A DNA stretch of 64,000 nucleotides from positions 68,384,660 to 68,448,659 of the forward strand of contig NC_092810.1 in NCBI RefSeq assembly GCF_040954645.1, read 5' to 3'. Below, one piece after another: positions 1 to 12,382 of this stretch (positions within the stretch are counted from its first letter, which is position 1; the number at the start of each line of letters is the position of its first letter). Under the pieces are notes generated by a model that did no database searches, was not told the origin of the DNA, and saw nothing but the letters and a program-made list of their open reading frames with translations. Position numbers and translations under genes: made by a program. The stretch is from Diabrotica undecimpunctata (Eukaryota > Arthropoda > Insecta > Coleoptera > Chrysomelidae).

Positions 1-1099
1 GATTCTTCCAATCCTCACTTAAAACTTTAACTGAACCATTAACTGCCACAATACATTACATATTTTTCATGAAAAGAGACGAACAACGAGGAACATTTCA
101 AATTTGATGTAAAATTTGGATCCACACCTAAGCCGACTGTCTCTTACAGCGACCCAAGTGAGAAATGCCGTAATTCTTAAAAATCATTCGCTTCCCAACT
201 TAGAATAAACAAAATATATAACTGGAATATTTATTTGAAACACAGAATATCCTAAAAGTGGTTTTCGATCAAAAGAATGCCGGGGAAATAAGCATCTGTG
301 AAATGTAAACAAACTTTTAAAACGTGTTTATATCAACTTGACGAAACAAAAGGGATCGATATATATTTCGGGTATTTTAACTGTTAAGATAGGATACTGA
401 AATACACTGAAATTACTCTTCGGTATTTTAATATACATATACGAGGGGATTTAAATTTATACCAAGGAAAATGCAAATGCTACACCTTGAACCTATTTGT
501 GTATCCTTACTCTGTATTTTGGTTTTTAGATCGTAATTACGGATCTTTTACCGCATCAAGAGGACTTTGATATCTCAAAATGTCTTTTCGAGCTGGCTTG
601 TATCATTCTAATATATCTATTAACATTTATGGTACCCATATTACAAACATTTTTTTCATGTTCAATTCAGCAATGAGTATATTAGTATGAAAGATCAATA
701 TCTTTAATTATTTGTCTAATAGTCACACATCTTGCAACAAGATATTTTTCTAACATTTTAGGAGCTCGACTTGCATGTTCGTTTATACCTGACTGTCTAC
801 CACATTTAAATTCACTACACTACCGTCAATATTTCATATGACTCTGGAGACTCCCCTAATGCTTCTAAACGAAAGTATTTTATCACCGCCCTTTGTTGAC
901 ACGTCATTGTGACAGTGTGATTCTTGAATCCGACATCTACTGTAGGCAAGCTGTTTTAGGTTGGAGATAAACAATTATTTTGATTTAACAATGGGTAAGA
1001 GACGATGCAAAGGAATTAACCCTCGTATATTATTGAAAATCGTATATTATACTTTATTCATTTTTGACCAATTAAGTTGACCGTGGATATTTGTTACAG
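1..1099. other. HIP1 intron, no recognisable feature
   Basis: AT-rich sequence upstream of the first HIP1 exon in the window. I see no exon with plausible splice borders and no recognisable mobile-element protein on either strand. It ends in the acceptor TTGTTACAG just before 1100. The earlier HIP1 exons (ANTH domain and most of the coiled coil) must lie to the left of the window. Confidence 0.6.
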
Positions 1100-1250
1100 A
1101 TACTCAAAAAAAGTGTGATGGATGCATGTCGAGAAAAAGATGGCATAAAACATGAACTAGCATTAGTAATGCAGGAGAAGGAAGAACTAAAGAAGAATTC
1201 TGAGGAACTATCATACAAACTTTTGGACCTGGAAAGGCAACTAACCAAAG
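1100..1250 (+). CDS. Hip1: HIP1 exon a: end of central coiled coil
   Basis: Fifty codons plus one base, entered in phase 0 after TTACAG and left at AAAG/GTATTT. The translation is charged and heptad-like (MDACREKDGIKHELALVMQE, then KKNSEELSYKLLDLERQL), as expected for the coiled coil before the THATCH linker. It joins the next exon as G|AG (Glu). Confidence 0.85.
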
Positions 1251-4200
1251 GTATTTCAATACTTCAAAAGAAAAAACATTGAAATTTCGTTTAAATTCAT
1301 AGAAATCTATTTTTTAATGTTTTTGTTCCACTTAAGCTTTTCTTACACGTCAATCAATATTTACGTAAAAATTTTATATGTGGAACAAAGATGTTGAACC
1401 ATATCTAAAAAAAAAGAAACCAGAAAATTTGTATATTTAAATAAATAATATAACAATTAAGGCCATAAATATATGTTAATTATTTAAACATAACCAGCTA
1501 ATTAGAACGTGTTAAAGTTTAATGTGTAATTTACATTATTTTTGACTATTACGTTACATTCATAGTATTTTGAGTTAGTTTCAACATTTCTTTAGTTAGT
1601 ATCAACATTTTAAAATATTTTTTATTATGCATATTACATAGATAATAACTATATGGGAATACATCCCATTCCTCCTTAAGTTCGGAATATTCTTTTCGTA
1701 GTTCTCTCTTTTGAACTCAAAATCATTTTCGCGTTTACATTTATTTTGCAAATTTATTTGTTGGTGAAGGAAATGCTAAAATAGAATTAACTAATCATAT
1801 CTTCTATTTCAGAGCAATCTGATCTACAGAGAAAGATTAAAGAAATTGTTACTAAATCGTTAGAAAGCAGCGAAGACATTCTTAGGCACGCAATCGACGA
1901 GATTGACAATCCTGCTTTGACTGCACTTACCTGTTCTTCGGATTACTTAAGAAGTTTAACGGAAGGATGCAAGAGCTCATTAGAAGAAAGTACGAATATA
2001 ACGAATAATGATTATGTTAGCATTGTAACTGTTGCGAACAGAATTGCACATAGACATGCCACATATATTTTACAGGGAAGGGCTACTTGCAACACGAGTC
2101 CCGATATATCTTTTGGAGAAAGTAAGTTATATATAGTTTATATTTATATTGATTATTTTAGTAATTGGTCATCTATGTACAATTTCGAACGGGTCTTGTA
2201 AACAGCGGACGCTTATATTAGTATAAATATAACAATAAAACACTGAAAACTTTGTTTTCAAAACTTCCACAACATTTATTATAATATCTTCTCACTACAG
2301 CTGTTTCGACAGAGTGCCTTTCTCAAATGATCTATTTTTGGTATGTGTTTACAGTTTATAGTCTTTAACTGAATAGCTTGAGGAGGGGGGAACTTTTTGT
2401 TTCAAGTTGGTCATTCAGAATTATGTCTGCATTTTTAATTTGTTAATTTCCATAGATCCTAATAAAGATAGCTTAAGGCCTTTATTTTGGATTTGAAATT
2501 CCTCATTAAAAGAATGATTATGATCTAAAAGGTGAAGTGCGTATGTAGAATCTGTTGTTCTATTATTGAAAGCCCTTTTATGTTCTGCTATACGTTTGTT
2601 AAAAGTTTGACCGATGTAAGTTTTTGGGCAGTCGCCACATTTAAGTTTGTATACACCACTGGGTAAGTACTTTTTATTTTGGCTCTTGTTGTTTTTAATA
2701 TATTTGATTAAGTTGTTGTTTGTTCTAAAAGCTAGTGTTATTCCTTTCTTTTTTATGTGTTTGGCTATTTTTGTTGATATCTTGCCTGTATATGTAACCG
2801 ACCAGAATGTACTGAGTTTTTCTCTGGTGGTGGAAATACTAATTTCAGGGCTTTCTAGAGACATCATAGATCCATATTCGAACAAAGATATAAGTGGAAT
2901 ATTTGCTCTTTATTATGACTTCAAAAAAGCTCTCAACAGTTGTGCAAAACAATACTGATAACCTGACAATCGTTTTTGTCTTTGTATTAAATGTTACTTA
3001 TTCATCAAAATAAATCCCTAATCAAAATCTGAAATTAAATTTGACCATTTAGCACTTATAATTTGATATTAACTTTTTTATACTTAAATGGAAGTTTTCA
3101 ACACCCTCGAATTTTAATGAACAAAAATTACTATTGTACACGAATCTATCTAGTATAACGGAGTCAATTGTTGCAAAATTACTAATATTTACTTTCCTAA
3201 ATCCTCTTTGCATAGTGAACTTATTTTGTAAGATAATAAAACCAAAGTTTATGTTGACGCCATCTTAGGAAAACGTCAACAATGAAGTATGTTTGTCTTA
3301 ACGTTTTCTGAGACTGTTTAATTTTGTGGACTTTATTTCCTCGATGTATTTTTATTTTGTACAATAAATAATTGTATGATTTGTTATCAATACATTGTAT
3401 GGTGTAAATAAATAAATAATGATTGTCGGTAATTCGTTTTAAAGTTCTATTTTATTTACATTTGTTTACTAATACATTATAATATTGGCTATGAGCACGT
3501 GTGCTTGGTTGTATAGTAATTTCCAGCCAGTTCTAGTCTGTCAAAACTAACTTCGCAAAAAAGTTATGACTAAATTCACTAGACAGTTTGGACTGGGATT
3601 AGCAAACCGACTATACCTGTTTGATTTTATTCGCCATTACTGAATATTGGGTGACACGATAAGGTGTTTTTTGTGTTACCTGTCTCAACAAGGATTTAAA
3701 AACATTGAAAGCGAAGAGATGCGAGCATTTTTGGTCTAAATAAGAACTAACCTTTCTCATCAATATCTGTTGGGACATGTATGTACCGAGAATAGTGAAA
3801 AGAATAAGTAGTCGTATCCATAATGCTACTATAAAAAGTATACACTAATTTCTAAATTAACTTAGACAGTTGGTTTTATGAATAGGGTTATTTTATAGAA
3901 TTAATAAGTGTGTTTCCTTATTGTTTGTAAATAACTAATCAACAATTTCTTAATTACAGAAGTGGCCGAGGCATGTAAAGATTTGGGAAAAATAGTGTTA
4001 AAACTTCTTATTTCATTAAAACAAAATGAAGACTCTGAACCTACAGCTAATGAAGCCAAACAAAAATTAGAGGAATTAGCAGCTCTAGCAGATAGCATAG
4101 GTGCTTCCCTTTTAGGCGAAAAAGCTGAGACCTTAGTAGATATGCTCGAAGATGAGATGAGTGCTATGGACAAAGCAATCGAAGAAGCAGCAAATAGAAT

Positions 4201-7200
4201 ACAGGTAATTTTAAGTATGTTAGCGCAATAATAAACACTTTTAAAATATTATTTATCTCCAACGCTCTTATAGGGCATAAGGTGAGCGAGAAGAAGAACT
4301 AGTATTTAAAAGTGTCGTATTTAAATATTTTATAATCTATTTAGAATTAGAAAAAAGCTCATTATTATCCGTTACAACTTGCCATATGAGAAATTCTATT
4401 GATTTATAGACTCCGTAAATAGGAATTTATTCTGTATACTTTGGATCACACACGCACACATACGCATAAACACAAAGTACACATACACCCATGCACACCT
4501 ACACTATGGTCAATCACCAAATTACCCTCCCCGTACCACAAGTGCCTAATAATTTAACGGCAAGATTTGTTCTGCTACTACTTTACCATGCATATGAAAT
4601 GCATAGTAAAGTGGAAAAAGTTTTGCCTAAGCCTTAATTAACCGTGTTGAAATATTTCAACGTCAAAAAAATTTGAAATGTCTATCGTCAAATATCTTCC
4701 AAAAGTTTTTCTGAATGATGTATCTCCCAAAAACGGACGATTTTTGTTTTTTTTTTTTAATTAAATGATTGTTTTAACAATATTCTATTTCATCAAAAGT
4801 GGGCGAAATTCATTCTCGTTTATTTCATCTATAAATCATTCGAATTTTTCATGATTTAACCTGATTATAAATTCTCAATAATTTTTGTATAATTCTACTG
4901 TATTATTAAGAAATAACATATCCAATAGCATATTATCCAAGAATAAAATAAAGAACTAAGGCTTCAACACAAAACCATATTCTTTTTTTATCATACATTT
5001 TTGTACTTTAAGTAAGTTTCTAACTTTTTGATTTACGACTACTATGGATATACTGCTTCAGATTATGTCAATAACAGTATCGTTATGTAGGATGGTTTTT
5101 ATGGAAGCTCCATTAATCAGAATATCTGGTATCTGTTGTTTCCTCATCAATTGTTTTCTAAGTGATTGTCTGAATAAATATTAAATTACACAGGAGGTTT
5201 GGTGTCCGTCTATTTGAGTAGTTTCATAAATTTTTATTGTCGTTCCTTACTTTCTCGAAAAGATTTTTCGTCTGTGACAAAATAAATATAAATTACTCTA
5301 CGGGTAGGGCATCCATTTAGGAAACCAAATTGTGTATCAGAGATATTCTGCTCCACTTCGCTGTATATGGATTTCATGATTTTTATTATTTTTAGAATAC
5401 TTTCTCGCCGTGATATGAAGTCACACTAGAATGACTTGTATTTATGAGAATGTGTTTTTTTTATACGCTTTTTATACTGTTAACTTCTGTCTTCGATGTT
5501 TACCATCATGCATCTACATATGACCTAGATATAATAACTACTTTATTTTATTTCAGGATATGCTTACCACATCTAGAGCTGCTGATTCTGGTATTAAATT
5601 AGAAGTTAATGAAAAAATTCTGGACTCATGTACAAAATTGATGCAAGCTATTAGAATATTAGTTCAAAAATCAAAACTTTTACAAGGTGAAATTGTTGCT
5701 CAAGGGAGGGTAAGAAGTTTTGTTTATTAATTTACTCATCTAAAATTATTTTTTCCTATTCTTTACAAATTCTATTAATTCTCTTATGATAGCTGTCCCT
5801 GCACTAGCAGATAATTATTTATCCCAAGTTAGTTATTAGAAATTGTCAGTGTAGCATATGTAATCGGTAGTAAACTTAGACAATTGATATTGATTAAAGA
5901 GGTTAGATATTTTTTGTAATATGTTTCTGCTCTTATATACGATAATTAAAACAAACTTTTCATATAAAAATGCATATAGAATTTGTTTATGCAGACTTAT
6001 GAAGCCCAGGTCTGTATATTCAATGTATTAATCCAGAGATGCTTGAAACCAAAATATGTACGTGTGTTTAATAGATTATAATAAGGCGTTTGATAAAGTC
6101 ATTCACAAACAGCTTATGGAAGTCTTGAAAGCGAAACAAACAGGCTAATTAAGTTCATAAAACATCTTTATTATACACAATGAGCATTAGTGCGCATTAA
6201 TGAAAACACATCAGAAGAAATCGAAATTAAAAGAGAGGTGAGACAGGGCGGTCACCACTTCTTTTCAATGCATACTCTGACGAAATTTTTAAAGCGACTC
6301 TTGAGGGAGAAACTGCTGAAGTAAAGGTCAATAGAACCTCTAGAATTAACAACATTAGTTAAGATAATCCTGTTATTTTGGCATAAAATCTTAAAGATTT
6401 GCAGAGACTGGGGATCATGCAAAAGACTATGACCTTTCAATAAATATTAAGAAAACTATGTTTATTAATGTTTAAAAATCATCACACAATAATGATAAAC
6501 GGTTAACAGCTAATGAGGAAACTCTTGAACAGGCAGAGATATTAAAACTATCACAGGAATGATTACTACAAAGAAATTACGAGTCCGTATAGAAAAAACA
6601 CATACAAAGTTTAACTAACATTTGGAGTTACTGCGTGAAGGATGCACTTAATTGGAAAAAATGTGTTGATGGGAAAAATCTACAGAATTTATTAAATAGG
6701 TGGCTAGCGAAAATCTCCAAATGGGGCAAAGTGGACTAATAAAATAATGGAGCACATTAAGAGTTTTCCTACATGTCAGTCACTATGCTCGTGCAAAAAA
6801 TACAAACAACCTATTTTTATCCGCTGATATAAATTTCAGTCGCATTTCAAAGGCTTAGAGTTTACATTTGCTCTATTTGTGACAGCTTTGCCATACGATT
6901 AAAAACTGGAGATACCTCCGTAAAAGTCGAGCAATAATTGCATCACCGAGAAGCCGAAGCAGCTGCCAAAGTCCAACGACACTAGATCTGCTAAAACCTC
7001 AGACACTTACATTATATCTTTTGATCTACAGCAACAGTTGATCAGCAGTTTGATCTATAGCATGCCTCAGTTAACACATACGGAAATTCATGTGTTTATG
7101 GAGTGATAATTTTGGAGATTATCATCTTGTATTTATCACTACCTTACAACTGAGGCTAACGGTACCTGAATTATTTCGTATTATTGGCCTACAGTATATT

Positions 7201-10200
7201 TTGAGAAATTATGCACAAGTATCCCGTAAAGGGCCTTACTTTTGTATGTTGTGGCAGGGACTCTACTATAATAGAGAAACGAAAAGCAATGCAAAACTTA
7301 CACCATTACGAACTTAATTATAAAAATAATAAATGAATTAATAATAAACACAAATACCACACTGAGCAATATATACACATGAGCCCATACTGCAAAAGTA
7401 AGCAACGTGAATTACTTGCTAGCGATTACAAGGTTTGATATATTGACATCAATGTTGGACATAAATCGTCAAAAACATCCGGAAAATATTTTTCAAAATT
7501 TAAACCCAATGTTACTAAAGATCATCAATCGGATGTTGTTTATAAAGCAAATTGTAAAGACTGCAATTTAACATATATTGGGCAAACACCAAAAACCAAT
7601 ATCTACAAGCGCAAATCATAACATTGTAAGCGCCAACATGTCATTCGATTTACTTACTTTTGCGTATTGGCATTAAGAAACTATGATTTAGCCTGTTTAT
7701 TATTATATTTTTGTTTACGTTTTCTGACCAATGACGATGTAAATTTGTAAATTACCATGTATTTTAGGGTACAGCTAGTGCAAAAGAGTTTTACAAAAGA
7801 AATCATCAATGGACCGATGGATTTATTTCAGCTGCTAAGGCTGTTGCTGTAGCAGCAAAACTTTTATTGTAAGTATTACTTATAATAAAAATTGTCAAAA
7901 GTATTTTTTTTAATAAAAAAAAATTCTCTGAAGAGGTTTTATCTTGCGTAAGACTACATCATTTATTGTGTAGTCGACTCCACAGATAATATAATATAAA
8001 ATAAATAATAATACATAAAACAGAAGTTTAATAATACGCATCTGTTCGGCTAAGCTATTTGAAGATTTAGATTGAATGAATGATTTTTTGCGTCACGAAA
8101 TAGTGGTTCTTCACATGGATTCGCTACTCTCGATCAATTCGTTTCTAAAGCTGGATTTATAGTTTGACGGTCTGTAGACGTAGACGCACTGGAGACGTAA
8201 TAAACGGACTGTAAATATTATTTCAATTTATAAATCGACGGAGTGGAATTTTTGTGCATGAGTAAAAATAGTGGCTAGAGTTGGTGACCATGATACTATA
8301 ATATCATTTTATTATTTATTATTATTATGTTATAAATTCTTAACGTCCATTGTAACAAATAATCAACAAAATCAAAATTCGAATATGTTGATAAGCAACT
8401 TTACAAAATTGTGGGCGGGCCAGACAGTTCACTTTGGTTGACAGCACAAAATTCTTCCTTTTTATTGACCAGACGCAAGTAACGCACTGTAAAAGATGAA
8501 AGTTGGCCAACTCTTCCGTTGCAGTGCGTTTCACTTACGGTTCCGTCAAGCGTTTACGTTCATTTATAAATAAGAGTACACAAAATTCTATGTTGATCTT
8601 TTTCCAGTGCGTCTACGTTTACAGTACGTCAAACTATAAATCCAGCTTAAATAGTCATCATGTATATATTTTAAGCAGGTTTGAATTAAAAACAGCATAA
8701 AAAATAACTAACAAAATACAAACATTAAATGAAAAGTAAAAAATTAAAAGTCAAAATTTAAAATTCATAAATGCCATTCAATTAATAACAATATTGAATT
8801 ATGTGTTTAAATTTTTAAGACACTTCTCGTCTCAGCTTAGGTTTGCCTCTGGTTCTTTTACCTGGTGGCATCCATTCCGTTATAACTCTTAACGGATTGC
8901 TGTTCTCTCTTCTCATTATGTGTCCATAACATTTAATTCTTTGTGCTTTTATTGTTCTAACTATGACCCTTCTCTTGACCCATCCATTCTTGTATTTCGT
9001 GATTCATCCATTGTCTTGCATCCTCTTCGCTTTCCCTCTTTGGTCCCAGTATTTTTCTGATAATCTTCCTCTCAAAAACTTTCAATTGCTCTTTTTCTCT
9101 TGCTGTTTCTGTAAAAGTTTCTGCAGCATATCCTAGTATTGGTCTTATGGTCGTTTTGTAGATTTTCATTTTTGAGTTTCGACTTATCTTCTTCATCTTT
9201 AAACATTTTTTTATTTCTATAAAACGCTGTATTTCTCGCTCGAATCCTTTTTTTATATCTATACTTTCATTTCTTCTGTTGACTAGTACTCTTCGAAATT
9301 GTGTGCATGTATTATCAGTTCTATCATTTGTGTCTTCTTTTTTTGCTTACGTTCATGTATTATTTTGTTTATATAATAATTAAATTTACCATCAAATGAT
9401 AATTATTTGTATTTTATTATTAATTTAAGTAATATTTAGTCTGACTTTGACGGGTCTGTCAGAAATAAACAACCTATGCTATGTTGATACGTTAGCGGAT
9501 TGCGTTAGGAGCAAACATAATAATTTATTGAATTATTTTAATATAATATAATTTGTTATAAATATTAAATAAATATTAAAATTACATTTTTTAATTGTAA
9601 AAATATTATTTAAATTTTTAAAGAATACATAGTATGAGGCTTCGCGCTAGTCTACTGTACCGCCTACTGTACCACTTTTTTAGTATCTTTTCTTTTATTG
9701 TTTCCTGTACAACTTTCTACTTGTTATTAATTCAAACAAATACTATCTTTATTACACTTTTTGTTATCACTTGTCTTGTTTTTTGTTTTTTCCCCATTGG
9801 GAATTTGGGAAAATTGGAGGAATTCAACAGGTCTCTTGAAAATGGGAGTTATCGTGTTTTGTTTTTTATAAAGAATTGGCAATAATAAAAAAAATCATTG
9901 GTACATTATGTGTCTGGCATAGGAACAAAAAATTGTAATTGAAGAAAACGTCACTACTATTTATACTGGCCTTGTATTAATTTTTAACGTTAGTTGTTAA
10001 TAAATTCATTTCAAACTATACTCAACTTTTATTTTTAAACATGTTATTTAGTTTATGTAATAATTAAATTGATATTTATTTACATTTTATTATTAATTTA
10101 ATATTTAGTACGACTGATGGGTCTGTCAGACGTAAACAGTATATGTTTAACAGCAATGCAGACGAAATATTCAGCAAAAATTTGTTAATGGTGCAGGTGA

Positions 10201-12309
10201 CATTCGGAACAAACAACAATTTCTTGAATTTTTTTTACCTTTTTTATTATTTATATCTTCATTATATAATTGATGATGTTCTTGATAACCAATATTTTAT
10301 ATTTTAGAACAGCAGCTGATAAAGTAGTTCAATCTAACGGCAAGTTGGAACAATTAGTGGTAGCGGCTCAAGAAATAGCTGCCTCCACAGCTCAATTAGT
10401 AGTAGCCAGTCGAGTTAAAGCAGATAGAAATAGCAATAACTTGCAACAGTTGACGCAGGCGTCTAAAGGAGTTACCACAGCAACAGGAACTGTTGTTGCC
10501 ACTGTTAAAGATTGCAGCGAACTAATTGATGAGTCAGGTATAAATATTTCAAAATTGACTTTTATTCTTGAAACGAAGTACACTGCTCATTAATTGAAGT
10601 GGATATTTTTATCCTTTGTAATTTTTTTATTTATTTGTCTTACAAAATATTCCGATTTAATTGTAATGGATACGGCCCTTAACAAGAATTGATAGCAAAT
10701 GCTTTTTACATGCTACTTTTTCATTCTTGTTTTTTTTTTACTTTTCAGTACTTCGTACTACCTTTAAGACGTTTAAAGACTGTGCAAGTTGGACAGCTAG
10801 TGCGTTGGGGATAGGAAGGTTTGTCTCAATTGGAAATCACTATGCGACTGAATGTGTGTCAGAGTGTTGTAAGCAGCAGGGCTTGGAATCGCTATATAGA
10901 GACAGAATCTGTAGCGTATATATATGGGTGATGACGAGAAAGAGCCATAACTTATGCTGAATGAATGATAATGAACTACATGCTAAGAAACAGGGGTAAA
11001 AGAAACATACACAGCATCAATGATTATTAGCTTCTTCAGGTCGGCTACGGAAGGGTGATTTCTAGGCAAACTATCAGCAGACGGTTGCATGCATGTTAAA
11101 TGAGAGTGAGAACGGACAACGTGCACGCGGATATCGTTGGGCGATGGACACAGTCAATGGAGCTTTCAAGACTGGAGACATTGTCTCTGTTTTGACGAAT
11201 CAAGATTATGTTTATATACGTTTGATGGTAGAATATTGGTCTGGATAGAAAAAGAGCAATGATATAATGAACATTTAATGGATTCAACCACTGTCTTTGG
11301 ATTCGGATCAATTTCTCGCTGGAGGGCATATGTTATAACGGACGCACTGACTTAGTAATTTTAATTAATGAAACAGTGACGGCTGTAAAATATCGTGACG
11401 GGGTCATGGAGCCAATAATAGCCCCATTTGTTGGTGCTATAGGTTAAAGATTTGTTTTTATCTACAATAATGCCCGTCATCACCGCTTGAGAATTGTGAG
11501 AAAATGGATAGATTATCATGAAATTACAAGCATGAAGTGCCCATCGTGTTCTCCGGACATCAATTGCATCTAACACGTTTGGGCAGAAATGTCCAGAAGT
11601 TTAAACCGACCTCAAACTTGACAACCATTATTTAATGAATTGCAAAGAATTTGGGATATAATACCTCAAAATTTTATTGATAATTTAATACTGACATTCC
11701 CAAACAGAGTAACAGCATTAAAAAGAACGAACGGCGGCCCTACAATGTTTTAAATTATTTATAAACATGGCAATTTTATTATGACTTTCTTTTTTTTTTT
11801 TAATTTTTCATTGATTTTATATTATTTATTTATTTTAGGGTCTGCGTAGCGCAAGCGGTAGGATGTTTGCCTCGTAAGCCGGTGGTCCGGAGTTCGAATC
11901 CTACCGCCGGCAAGAACATCTAGACATTTTAAAAATGTCTATAGGCCCCAGGTCGACTCAGCCTGAATAAAAATGAGTACCTTGGGTAAAACCAGGGGTA
12001 ATAATAGACGGTTGAAGCGTAGCACTGGCCATGTTACCTTCCTTGTATACCGTAGGCCCTAGATATAGCAGACTACCCTGCTATACTCCCAAAGCCGCGA
12101 CAGCGGTATAAAACGGGAGACTATATTATATATATATATATATTTATTTTATTGAAAAGTATTTTTTTACTTCTTTTCACTGCCGAACATGGATTATGCA
12201 TAAAGTTTGTGTGGTAAACATATTAAAATTTGACTTTTATTTATTTCGAACTTTGACACACGTAATATAAATATTTTTCTAATATATCTACACTTCAATT
12301 GTGAAGCAG

Positions 12310-12382
<73 letters not shown>

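Noticed and set aside
10727..10960. Extra HIP1 exon
   Set aside because: Translation matches a Tc1 helix-turn-helix in another frame, and HIP1 exons f and terminal already join in phase.
11838..11911. Functional tRNA gene
   Set aside because: Boxes A and B are present but the acceptor and anticodon stems do not pair well, and a SINE body, tail and flanking duplication follow.
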